Of a DNA stretch of 64,000 nucleotides, positions 19,705 through 28,933 are shown one piece after another. The stretch is from Aurantiochytrium sp. KH105 (taxonomy: Eukaryota; Sar; Bigyra; Thraustochytrida; Thraustochytriidae), in NCBI GenBank assembly GCA_003116975.1, contig BGKB01000201.1:1-64000 (forward strand). Reading direction: 5' to 3'. The position numbers and the translations under genes were made by a program. A model generated the notes under the pieces. It was not told where the DNA came from, made no database searches, and saw only the letters and a list, made by a program, of their open reading frames with translations. The number at the start of each line of letters is the position of its first letter. Within the stretch, counting starts at the first letter, position 1.

Positions 19705-20359
19705 ATGAAGACTTCGACAGGAGTCCGGAGTCTTCTTGCAAGGTTCACTGCTGTTCTCGTCCAGCTCTTCGCTACGACTGTCTTGTACAATGAAAAGGTG
19801 AGTTGGCTTCTTTTCGCCTCCGATCTTGAGAGGAGCTACATGTCTTATCTTTTGCATCAGGCAATCATTTGCTTACTTGTAGAATATGCTTTTCGCCCCG
19901 AGCGCAGTACTACAATTTGGCCGCAGCGCTGCGCAACGACAGTGAAATTACAGACGACGAAAGCTTTCGAAGAGCATACTTTCAAATCGACTTCAAGTAA
20001 GTCCACGCTTCGCCGATGCTGATACTCTCTTTGCAGCAGCCTCGCTAATTACATCAATGTCTTCGCACAGTTTCTCATGGCTGCTTGCCTCGTCAATTCT
20101 CTGCAATGTGATGGAGATTGGCACGATGACGTGGGGCCACCCAAGTCAGTCCTCAATCTTTAATATGTCTGCCTTTGTCCTGCACGTGATCGGGTTGATT
20201 GCCACCGTCTTCATGCTGGTGCAGCCGTGGCCGATCTTCGCGTACAGCATCGTGTTTCTATTATGCAGCGCGCTCCCTCTGGTCATTTCTGCGCTATTTA
20301 TGGTCGATCGCGTGGTTTTACGTTCGAGTCTTCTCCGTCGTGTAGAAGTTCGAATTTGA
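19705..20359 (+). CDS. TMEM107: TMEM107, ciliary transition-zone membrane protein (3 exons)
   Basis: I reconstruct exons 19705-19797, 19908-19996 and 20071-20359 (introns GTGAGT...GCAG and GTAAGT...ACAG), giving an in-frame product of 156 residues. Exon 1 encodes the first membrane helix (LLARFTAVLVQLFATTV). Exon 2 encodes a polar loop starting YYNLAAALRND. Exon 3 encodes three more helices and ends with a TMEM107-like signature: IFNMSAFVLHVIGLIATVF, then an aromatic loop, then FLLCSALPLVISALF. Length and four-helix topology match TMEM107 (about 140 residues in animals). The protein acts in the MKS complex at the ciliary transition zone. Exon 2's acceptor was chosen by phase; a nearer TAG site would introduce a stop. 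Confidence 0.78.
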
Positions 20360-21031
20360 GATCGTACTGGCCTACATCTCGATCATGACCTGCATAACTT
20401 TATGTTTTTTGTCTTTACAATCATGTCACCGTCTTCTTTGAAGTTGCCATGTCTTCGCGTCCTTGGCAAGGATCTTAGACTTTGAGGGCTCAAAGGTCTG
20501 CAACGGTGACACCCGTCGGCTCTTGTGGCCTTTCCCATGTTCTAATGCAAGCATGGAAAGGCGGCACACGTATCGCGTTTCGTTCAATCCAGCTTGCACA
20601 AACAAACACTTTCCATTTTCTTCAAGAGCTGTCGTCTCGTGATCTTCGGCCTTGCAACGTGAGTAGGTTCACTGGACCATTGCCAGTCGTGTCTGCTCGG
20701 TAAATGAAGGCAGACTTTGAGCTACCACCAACCGCATCGTCGCGGCTGGCCTTACTGTCAAACAGCAAATAAGAACAAATTCTAAAAAGTTGGATGCCCC
20801 CAAAACTCCAAGCCTTGAAAGAGGACTTGAGCACAACTCCAAGCACAACTCCGAGTCTTCTTTATCTGTGCGCTGCCGGCTCGCGCAAGGCAAAACGGCA
20901 ACGTAGAACGCGCGCTGTACGCGCAAAGTACCTGCGTGCGCAAGAGAAGCATACGAACGAGCCTGCCCGTGACCTCGCGCGGAAAAGGGACGCGTGCGTC
21001 CACGTGGCGGCAGCGAAAAGGAGCCGCAGCC
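20360..21031. other. Intergenic region between TMEM107 and VTI1
   Basis: No gene is recognised. The stretch 20800-20860 contains a short repeat GCACAACTCCAA / GCACAACTCCGA. The frame upstream of the VTI1 start is open but lacks a domain and is treated as 5' UTR. Confidence 0.4.
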
Positions 21032-21691
21032 ATGACGAGCATGCTGGGCCTCTACGAAGGGGAGGTGACCTCGCTGCTCAAAAAGGTGCGGGACGCCCTC
21101 GACGATGTGCTCGAGGCCGGAACCGGGGCCGACGCAGACCCAAAGGTCCTGGAGGATCTGCAAGGAGACTTTTCGAGGCTATCACAAGCCATCAAGCAGC
21201 TCGAGACGGAGGCGCGCACACAGCCAGATGCCACGAGCCGCAAGGCGCTGCAGAGCAAGGTCCGACAATTCAAGGACGACGTCAAGGGACTCCAGAGCAG
21301 GTATAATGGGATTTTTGAGGCTAGTAAGCGAGCTTATTTGACGAGTTCCGGGGCCACAGGCGCGCGCTCTGGCAATGCGCAAGAACGCGAGCGCATGCTG
21401 AATGTGAACCAGCGCATGGAGGACGGCACGCGCAAATTGCAAGATTCGCACCGCACGATGCTCGAAATCGAGGAGACTGCACAGAGCGTCGCCGAGCAAT
21501 TGCAAGACAATCGCGCCAGTCTCGAGTCGACTCGACGAAAGCTGCAGGATACAAACTCGCTCACGGGTCAAGCAAGGGGGCTCTTGCGCAAGATGGAGCA
21601 CAACGAGCGCGTCAAGAAGCTCGTAGGGTACGGCGCTTTCGGCATCGTCGTCATCTGCATGCTCTTTCTCGTCTACAGCATCGTATTCTAA
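21032..21691 (+). CDS. VTI1: Vti1-type Qb-SNARE
   Basis: 219 residues from ATG 21032. The N-terminal half is a three-helix Vti1-like domain (YEGEVTSLLKKVRDALDDV ... IKQLETEA). The SNARE motif follows from about residue 128 (MLNVNQRMEDGTRKLQDSHR, EIEETAQSVAEQLQDNRASL) with the Vti1-typical DSHR and LEST/TRRKL pattern. The C-terminus is a membrane anchor (GIVVICMLFLVYSIVF). Vti1 works in Golgi-endosome-vacuole fusion. By eye the zero-layer residue aligns with Asn in QLQDNRASL, where Gln or Asp is usual. The family call is strong, but the subtype rests on the N-terminal domain and overall pattern. Confidence 0.85.
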   Translation: MTSMLGLYEGEVTSLLKKVRDALDDVLEAGTGADADPKVLEDLQGDFSRLSQAIKQLETEARTQPDATSRKALQSKVRQFKDDVKGLQSRYNGIFEASKRAYLTSSGATGARSGNAQERERMLNVNQRMEDGTRKLQDSHRTMLEIEETAQSVAEQLQDNRASLESTRRKLQDTNSLTGQARGLLRKMEHNERVKKLVGYGAFGIVVICMLFLVYSIVF

Positions 21692-21779
21692 AAGACACAC
21701 ATTTTCCTCAATCATATTACACGATATGTTTTGCTCTTTTGCTTGTGGTTGATGCGCCCAGAGAAATTTGAGGCTTTCA

Positions 21780-24700
21780 TCATGACCGGGCGGCTAGAGC
21801 CACCAAGGCGTCCCCGGCCGTGCTTTTGGCATCTCTGTCCTCACCAAGCCGGATCAGGTCCTCGATGAGGCGACGCGCGCGTCGAGGAATGGACGCCTCC
21901 TTGTCAAAGGCCAAAATGAGTTTGTCCGCAGAGGCAAAGAGCAAAATCTCAATAATGAGATCCTTGTGGTGCGACAGACCACGACGCTGGGGCGGTCGGC
22001 CAATCAGCGCACGGTACACCATGCAGCTCACTTGCGCCGCTTGCAGCGCGTCGCTCTCCATCGATGCCTGAATCTTGCGAATCGTTGCGTTTTGCAAAAG
22101 TCTTCCAGACAGTCGGCGTTGCAAGCGAGGGCTGCTGAGCAGCACGCGCACAGTGCGCATTCGGTGGTGACGCGCCGCCGACAAGATGGCGTCACAGCCA
22201 TGTATGGCTGGATCACTTCGTCCATCTTCCAAAAGAATACGAACCACCTTGTCGTGACCACGTCCTGCAGCCTGACGCAATGCGAAGTGATTCATAACGC
22301 GCGGATCGACCTTGCTCTCTGCCAAAAGCATTGTCACGACGCCGTCGTGGCCACGGAGCGCGGCTTCCCGAAAAGCCAGACAATCCGAAGCCTCGACGTC
22401 CACCCGGCCGTCCTTGAGCAAAAGACTGACAATGTCCACACGGTTACCCGAGGCTGCCACCTGAAGCACACGCGAGGATTGCACGGTAGGATCGACGCGC
22501 TCGTCTTGCAAAAGAAGATCCACCATTTCCGTCCGCCCGCAGGTGACTGCAGTGACAATAAGATTTGGTCCCACGACGAATTGCGGGTGCTCGAGCAAGA
22601 GACGAAAGACGTCCAAATGACCCATTTGCAAAGTCACAACGAGAGGCGAGGCATCGTGCGGGCCTTGTTGCGCCCCAGAAGGCGCAGCGTTGGCCTGCAA
22701 AAGCGCGCGCACAACCCGTGCACAGCCTTGATGGACGGCGGCCCGAAAGCACGAGTAATTGTGCACACTTGGATGCGCGCGACCATCCTCGAGGAGGGCT
22801 TCCACAATGTCGGCATGACCAAGCTCGCAACACGTGCGAAGTGCCCAGTCCGAGTCAAAGTCTGGACGCGCATCACGATCACGCAGTAGGGCTATAGCAA
22901 CGCCAACGTGATTGCGCTCGCACGCCCAGCGCATGAGCTGAACCCAAATCATACGCAACTTGAAGTGGCCGCTCTCGATGAGAACACACATGACGTCTGC
23001 GTGATTGTGTTCTTTGGCAATCATGATGGACTGGTTCTTGAGCATTTGGCGGACTCGTTTGTCTGCCATGAGCAGCTTCGCAACGTCTGCTCGGCCATAT
23101 TCGCACGCCAGGCGCATCGAGGCATTGTTGATGGCCGAGGGATCGCAGCAAGGCTGAGCAAGCAAAACGCGCACCACGTCAGTCAAGCCGAGGCGACAGG
23201 CGTCGCGCAGGGCGACGCACTTCACCGCAGAAACGTTGACGCGCGGGTCACGAGCCATGACTTCGACAACGTCAGCATGACCCAAACGCGCAGCCTCGCG
23301 CACTGGCCAGTCGTTGTTCGTTGCCGGATTCACGCGTGGGTCCTTGAGCAGCCGCTCCACCGTGTCAGCTTTGTTCAAGGCGATTGCCCACATCAAGTAT
23401 GCATGGTTCCCGGCAGCGGGGTCAACTCGACCAGCAGATTCCTCAACGAGCAGCCGCATGATGGTCTCGTCGCCAGCCTCTACAGCCCAAATGAGCGCCT
23501 CGCAGTCTCGAGCGCAGGGATCCACGCGAGGATCTTGCAGTAGCGCGCGTACCACATCTACGTGCCCCCCTCGCGACGCGTAGCGAATGGGGTCGTTTTC
23601 TGCGCAGGCAGGGTCCGCCCGGCCGTCGGCCAAGAGCGCCTCAACAATCTCTGTATATCCCTTTTGCGCGGCGAGGCAGATTGCTGCGTTGTCGCGCGCA
23701 GCCGGGTTGACTTGATTACATGTTTCTTCGGCGAGAAGACTTCGCACGACGGTGACACAATTCAGGTCCGCTGCCATGATGAAGATTTGATTCTCTGCGT
23801 GCGCCACATTGACACGCGCATCGCGCATAAGTGTAAGCGCGACGTCCTCGTGGCCGTTTTCAAGCGCCATGCGAATCCCCAGATTGTTGGTGGCCGTCGG
23901 ATCGGCACGGCCGTCTTGGAGGAGGATCTGAACAATCTCACTTCTACCGCCCGCCGCAGCCGCAGTCAGCGCCTCGCTATCCTCCGCAGTCGGGTCCACG
24001 CGCGGGTGAGCGAGGAGAAGCTTGACGACATCAAGGTGACCTCCGCGCGAGGCAAAGCGCAGGGCCTCATTCTGCAAAACGCTCGGGTCTACACCATTGG
24101 CTTGAAGCAAGACCGCAACTGTCGCAGCGTGACCATTTGCGCTCGCTGCGCGAATGGCCGATTGGCCTTCGGCGCTTGGATCAACATCAGCATCGCGGAG
24201 GAGCTCCTCGACGACCTCTGTGAGACCGCTCCACGACGCAGAGGCCAGCAGCAGGCTTGACGAGGTTTCGGGCATACGAGAATCCGCGAGGATCCGTCGA
24301 GCCGTCTTGAGATGCCCGCGCTCTAGCGCAATCCGGGCGGGCTCTCCGGACATGACGAGCTCTGCGCACGCGCTTGTTGCCAGAATCTTTTCGACAAGGT
24401 CGTCCGCGCCATAGTAAGCTGCACTGTTAAGGGCTTCGGCGTCGACCTCTTCCACTTTGGTTCGAGGATCGGCCGCTAACAATCTTGCTGCATCGAGGTG
24501 ACCGTTCCTGCATGCCATGCGAAAGGGAAAGCTCCGCATGCAAGAGGATTTAGCCTCGTGAGCAAGCAAAATCTCTACAATCTGCGTGTGCCCATTCATG
24601 GCAGCCTGGCAGAGCGCATCTTCCTCATCCAAATGAACGTCGACCTGGGAACTTTGCACCATGAGTGTGACCACGCTGAGGTGGCCAGCCCTTGCAGCAT

Positions 24701-25352
24701 TGGACAGAGCTGAGGACCCGAAGCGAGGACGAAGATTAGGATCTACCGAGGCGCAAGAGAGAAGCTTGGAGGCGACAGAGGACCACCCACGGAGACCCGC
24801 TGTGCGAATTGCAAGACCTGCGCCGAGATTGAGATCGAGTTTGAGTCCAGAGATATCAAGCAGGAGGTCCACAACGTCTCGATGTCCCAGCTTGAGAGCC
24901 CTCCGTAGAATACGCGAAGGCCAACGAACGAGCCCGAGACTTTGTACATGACGTCCCAGGGCGTCAACAATGACGCGCGCTTGCGCAGCCTCACCATGGT
25001 GCATGGCCGTCCCGATGGCGGTAGCCACGATCGACGTCCACGTGCGGTGTGGCAGGGCAATAAAGGTCGCCCATGCTGTTTCTGGCAGGTTGGCGTCAAG
25101 GAGATACTCTGCCAGGCCCTCGAGCTGGCCCAAATGCTTGCCGGTCTCAATCGAGGTTCCGAGAAGAGTTCGCGTTTGCCATGCGTCCGAGCCTCTGAGA
25201 GCCTCGACAAGATTCACCGCTAGGCGGTGTGGTGGTGCGATTGGATCTGGCGTTGCGTGCTCGGCGGCAGTGTCTTCGTGGTCATCTGGGTTCTTGGCTC
25301 GCTTGGCAGTCAATGTGAAGAACTCTTGCGTCGGGAATCTTCGCTTTGGCAT
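21780..25352 (-). CDS. Large ankyrin-repeat protein
   Basis: 1190 residues from the Met starting MPKRRFPTQEF; the frame is open upstream but low-complexity. A short basic N-terminus with KRRFPTQ and KRAKNP could be a nuclear signal. From about residue 80 almost the whole protein is ankyrin repeats of about 33-35 residues, roughly thirty in number, with a recurring core such as GHLDVVKLLLAHPRVDPTA and many variants of DGRADP. The last 80 residues (HKDLIIEILLFASADKL) are helical and non-repeat. No enzymatic domain is visible, so this is likely a scaffold. The RVDP/RADP repeat style is common in ankyrin families of stramenopiles, amoebae and giant viruses. The next gene downstream also contains ankyrin repeats. 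Confidence 0.9.
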   Translation of the reverse strand: MPKRRFPTQEFFTLTAKRAKNPDDHEDTAAEHATPDPIAPPHRLAVNLVEALRGSDAWQTRTLLGTSIETGKHLGQLEGLAEYLLDANLPETAWATFIALPHRTWTSIVATAIGTAMHHGEAAQARVIVDALGRHVQSLGLVRWPSRILRRALKLGHRDVVDLLLDISGLKLDLNLGAGLAIRTAGLRGWSSVASKLLSCASVDPNLRPRFGSSALSNAARAGHLSVVTLMVQSSQVDVHLDEEDALCQAAMNGHTQIVEILLAHEAKSSCMRSFPFRMACRNGHLDAARLLAADPRTKVEEVDAEALNSAAYYGADDLVEKILATSACAELVMSGEPARIALERGHLKTARRILADSRMPETSSSLLLASASWSGLTEVVEELLRDADVDPSAEGQSAIRAASANGHAATVAVLLQANGVDPSVLQNEALRFASRGGHLDVVKLLLAHPRVDPTAEDSEALTAAAAGGRSEIVQILLQDGRADPTATNNLGIRMALENGHEDVALTLMRDARVNVAHAENQIFIMAADLNCVTVVRSLLAEETCNQVNPAARDNAAICLAAQKGYTEIVEALLADGRADPACAENDPIRYASRGGHVDVVRALLQDPRVDPCARDCEALIWAVEAGDETIMRLLVEESAGRVDPAAGNHAYLMWAIALNKADTVERLLKDPRVNPATNNDWPVREAARLGHADVVEVMARDPRVNVSAVKCVALRDACRLGLTDVVRVLLAQPCCDPSAINNASMRLACEYGRADVAKLLMADKRVRQMLKNQSIMIAKEHNHADVMCVLIESGHFKLRMIWVQLMRWACERNHVGVAIALLRDRDARPDFDSDWALRTCCELGHADIVEALLEDGRAHPSVHNYSCFRAAVHQGCARVVRALLQANAAPSGAQQGPHDASPLVVTLQMGHLDVFRLLLEHPQFVVGPNLIVTAVTCGRTEMVDLLLQDERVDPTVQSSRVLQVAASGNRVDIVSLLLKDGRVDVEASDCLAFREAALRGHDGVVTMLLAESKVDPRVMNHFALRQAAGRGHDKVVRILLEDGRSDPAIHGCDAILSAARHHRMRTVRVLLSSPRLQRRLSGRLLQNATIRKIQASMESDALQAAQVSCMVYRALIGRPPQRRGLSHHKDLIIEILLFASADKLILAFDKEASIPRRARRLIEDLIRLGEDRDAKSTAGDALVALAARS

Positions 25353-26471
25353 TTTCCCGGTTTGCCGCTCCGCGCAAGCCTTTGTTGCAGGGTTTGTGCA
25401 GCGCTCAGGTCGGTGCCGAGACCCTTGGCTTCCTCCACCGCGCGCAGAAGAAGCGTCGCTCCGCAGACAGGACTCACGCCGACGAATTGCTTCTGCTTTG
25501 CCGTCAAGTCTTGCGGCGCGCCGGGGGGAGGGGCGCGTGCAGGCGAGCGCCAAGGTAGACCGGCCAACCTAGCTAGGCCCTTTTCCTACGCGGCACACGC
25601 AGCGACTCGGGCCCAAGCGCACGCAAGAGAGCGAGAGAGAAGCCCGGAGTTGGCGGTCTGTCTGAAGACAACACGAAGTCTGGTCTGGGCCGCAATACGA
25701 ACAGAACGTGGAAGAGAACACTGCACAAGAAAAAGGTCACGGTAAGCTATGCGTGCGTGTTGCGGCCAAAGAAGGACAAAAACAAGAACAAGGTCTCGGC
25801 AAGCGCCGGGAACCAAGTGGCAAGGACGTCGTGATGTGACATGGTAAATATCGTGTTGGGACATGGTGGAGATCGCCGGTCGCTCGAAATTGGGAAAAAA
25901 TGTTTGTGCACCATACCATTTTGTTCGAGTTTATACTCAGAAGACGTGCGAAGAGGAGGAAATTCTCTGTAGACGATGAACAACCCGACTCTGAACATAC
26001 CTTTTCTAAGACCAGAGTCGCCACCGACACAGTAGGAGGGTTTTGGAGAAACCAAATGATATTAGGTGACCTTTTCAGATGTTCCCGAGATTTCTTATGG
26101 GTGCTTAGGTTCGAACTGGAGTCAGGGTAAAAGCTCAAGAGCAACTACAATCTTTTCCTGCCAACGCCAGCCCTCATGCGCGGCGTGGCCGTAGCAAAGA
26201 AATTACCGCATCGAGTCATTCCTCATTGCGTACTAGTATAGGCCTACTAGTAGAAATGAGCCAAGCATAACCGCCAGCAATCTCATGGCAATCCCGTTTT
26301 AGCTGTCGCAAAGGAGACCTTTGCAAGCGCGCGTGCAGCGCGCAGCGTGCGTGTGGACGTGCGTGCGCGCGTGCGTGCGTGCGTGCGTGCGTCTGTGCGA
26401 GCGAAACGGAACGGCGAACTAACAGGAGCTGTTAAGACGTGACCAGCACAACGCACGGGTACGAGGCCAAC
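25353..26471. other. Divergent intergenic region with (GTGC)n tract
   Basis: This lies between the divergent ankyrin gene and the PP2C gene. A (GTGC/GTGCGT)n tract lies at about 26340-26400, just before the PP2C start. No gene is recognised; open frames near 25600-26140 show no motif. Confidence 0.45.
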
Positions 26472-28364
26472 ATGGAGAACGACCCTGGCATGGCTGGCGG
26501 GGAGGTGGACCCGGAAGCCATCGTGAGCTATCTGCTGGCACGCGTAGAAATGCTCACGAATGACAACGAGGATCTGCGACAGCAGGTCGAGACTCTGCAA
26601 ACCAGAGTCAATGAACTAGAGTCAACTACCGAAGCCGAGGCCACAGCCAAATCGCCCGACCCAGCGACACCTCCGCGTCCAAGAGCACCATCGCAAGATC
26701 CCCCCGTTGTTGACCTGAATGATGTAGAGACCAAGGTCATTGAAGCATCGCGACTCATGGCATCGGCCATGCTCATGGACCCAGGAAAGCAGCCAAATCT
26801 GAACTACCGTGGACGCAAGTTTATGATGGCTCTGCGCGCCAAAGAACCCAATTGGGAGAAAGTTCGCGAGCTACTCGAGGCTGATCCAGAACTTCGCGAG
26901 ATGCGATCGCTCAACCAGGAAGGCACCCGCGGATTCACCGCCTTGCACGTCATGGCGATGGAAGGTAGAACTGCCGCGGCGGAAAGGCTGATTCGAGATT
27001 TTGGCTTTGATCCATATGCCACCGATCTCTTTGGACGCACTGCCCTTCACGTGGCCGCAGCACACGTCAAGACCGCGACGGCCGACATGCTCAGTCGCTA
27101 TATGGGCCCGAGCCATGGTGAAAACGCCCCGGTCGACGCAAGTGGAACCACCCCTGCCGGCCATACGGCTCTTAGCAAGCTCGGAACACCAGCGGCTCGC
27201 ACGGAGGCGCTCAAGGCACTGCACAGGGAGGGTGATCATAGTATCTCGCCGCTTGCAAGGACAAAGAATCGGAAAAAGCATCGTTTTCGGAGTAGTCTTA
27301 CCATGGCGACAGTGCGCAGGCCAGAACCTGGGGACAGCGCCGGTCAAGAACTCGCGTACGGGCACGCGAGTCTGCCAGGCTATCGAATTCAAATGGAAGA
27401 TGCTGTTTGCATGGCCACGCGGCTCGGACCAAACCGTGACCTCTCTCTCTTTGCAGTTTTTGATGGTCACGGTGGCAAGGCTGCCGCCGAGTTCTGCGCC
27501 GACCTCATTACGTCAACGTTTACAGCACGAGAGGAAGTACAAAGCGGGGCCGCGGCCTCGGACGCACAGGCCGCTGCCAAGGCGGTCCAGGAAACAATAC
27601 AAAATCTCGACCTTCAATTGTTGGATGATCGCCGATTCAGGGCGCCGACAGGCGCTAATGATGATAATGGGCCTCAGTACGAGGTACGGAACTCGAGTGG
27701 CACCACGGCGACTGTGGCGGTAGTGACGCCGACTCATGTGATTCTCGGCAATGTCGGGGACTCGCGCACCATTGTCTTCTCCAGCAACACTGCTGCCGGA
27801 CCGCTTCTGCGCACGCGGGACCATTGCAAGCCGGGTCCTAACGCGAATGAAGATGACAACGAGTTTTGGCGACAAGAAGTGGCTCGTGTCGAGGCTGCTG
27901 GCGGCATGGTCGATGAACGCGGCCGTGTGTACTATGACACCGAGGATACCTCGACTCATCTTGCCATGACTCGCGCGCTTGGTGATGTCGAGTTCAAGCA
28001 AGGGAACCGAGGACCCGACATGAATGCCGTGGCTGCGCTACCCGAGGTCTACGTAACGCCTCGAACAATGGACCAAGACCAATACCTTTTGCTGGCGTGT
28101 GATGGCGTTTGGGATGTGCAGAGTGACGCAGCAGCCATGGACTTGGCCTCGGATGCAATGGGTCATCTTGGTACGGTTGAGGTTCCAGATTTGGACAGTG
28201 CAGCTGAACGCATCGCGCTTGCCTGTCTCGACTCGCAAGACAATATCTCTGTTGTCCTTGTGCATTTGCAAGCCAGGAAGCCTATCCCAAGTGCGCCAAA
28301 GGACGAACCTTCACAACGCGTGCAGTTTGACCTTAACGACGAATTCGACAAGCTCTCCGTTTAG
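26472..28364 (+). CDS. Ankyrin-PP2C (PPM) protein phosphatase
   Basis: 630 residues from ATG 26472. Residues about 15-55 form a coiled coil (VEMLTNDNEDLRQQVETLQ). About 110-220 hold two to three ankyrin repeats (GFTALHVMAMEGRTAAAERL, FGRTALHVAAAH). The PP2C catalytic domain fills residues about 290-610 with all key motifs: GYRIQMEDA, VFDGHGG, LGNVGDSR, TRALGD, ACDGVWDV and DNISVVLVHL. The metal-binding aspartates of DGH, DGVWD and DN are present, so it should be an active Mg/Mn-dependent Ser/Thr phosphatase. The ankyrin-PP2C combination is uncommon in animals and plants and presumably targets the phosphatase to partners. No membrane segment is seen. Confidence 0.95.
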   Translation: MENDPGMAGGEVDPEAIVSYLLARVEMLTNDNEDLRQQVETLQTRVNELESTTEAEATAKSPDPATPPRPRAPSQDPPVVDLNDVETKVIEASRLMASAMLMDPGKQPNLNYRGRKFMMALRAKEPNWEKVRELLEADPELREMRSLNQEGTRGFTALHVMAMEGRTAAAERLIRDFGFDPYATDLFGRTALHVAAAHVKTATADMLSRYMGPSHGENAPVDASGTTPAGHTALSKLGTPAARTEALKALHREGDHSISPLARTKNRKKHRFRSSLTMATVRRPEPGDSAGQELAYGHASLPGYRIQMEDAVCMATRLGPNRDLSLFAVFDGHGGKAAAEFCADLITSTFTAREEVQSGAAASDAQAAAKAVQETIQNLDLQLLDDRRFRAPTGANDDNGPQYEVRNSSGTTATVAVVTPTHVILGNVGDSRTIVFSSNTAAGPLLRTRDHCKPGPNANEDDNEFWRQEVARVEAAGGMVDERGRVYYDTEDTSTHLAMTRALGDVEFKQGNRGPDMNAVAALPEVYVTPRTMDQDQYLLLACDGVWDVQSDAAAMDLASDAMGHLGTVEVPDLDSAAERIALACLDSQDNISVVLVHLQARKPIPSAPKDEPSQRVQFDLNDEFDKLSV

Positions 28365-28933
28365 ATTTTAGAAATATTGTTGTTATATCATATTGTCGTG
28401 CACTCATACAAAGAAGCTATACACCCTTTTAGGGTGCGGGAATATGCCTCAAGGCTGCAGCTCCAGCGCAAAATGCAACAAAGTCGTCCTTCGCGCACTC
28501 CGCAAGCCTCCCTCTACAAATGTCAGGGTCAGAATGCCATGTGCCTTGACTGCTAATGACGTGCTTTGGAATAAAAAAATCGCCTGGATCTGCAGACCAG
28601 AACAGGCGACTTCATGGATCCTCGCCGCGGTCTGCAAAACGCATTTACAATGTTTTTACAGGCGAGCAAAGGTTGAAGTCAGAGCCCGTCGGTATGCTAC
28701 AAGTGCTGCTGCCTGTCTGGTCTTGCACTCCGCTCGCTGCGCCGGGCCGACTGCGCGGCGGTGTTTTTGCGTCTCATTTCACGTATACGTAGCGCCCCTG
28801 AGCTCGTGCTTCGAATCTGAGCCTGGCCGGCGCCGTGGACAATCGTGACCCTCCCTCACGTCAACCCTTCTGCAGCTCGTGACTTGTCTCGCCGCGTGCC
28901 TTGCAACATTCGTAGCTACAATTCTTCGTTGCT
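28365..28933. other. Intergenic region upstream of the LRR-Roc-COR-TIR gene
   Basis: I see no gene here, only short unrelated frames. It contains the shared 3' region of the phosphatase gene and presumably the promoter of the next gene. Confidence 0.4.
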
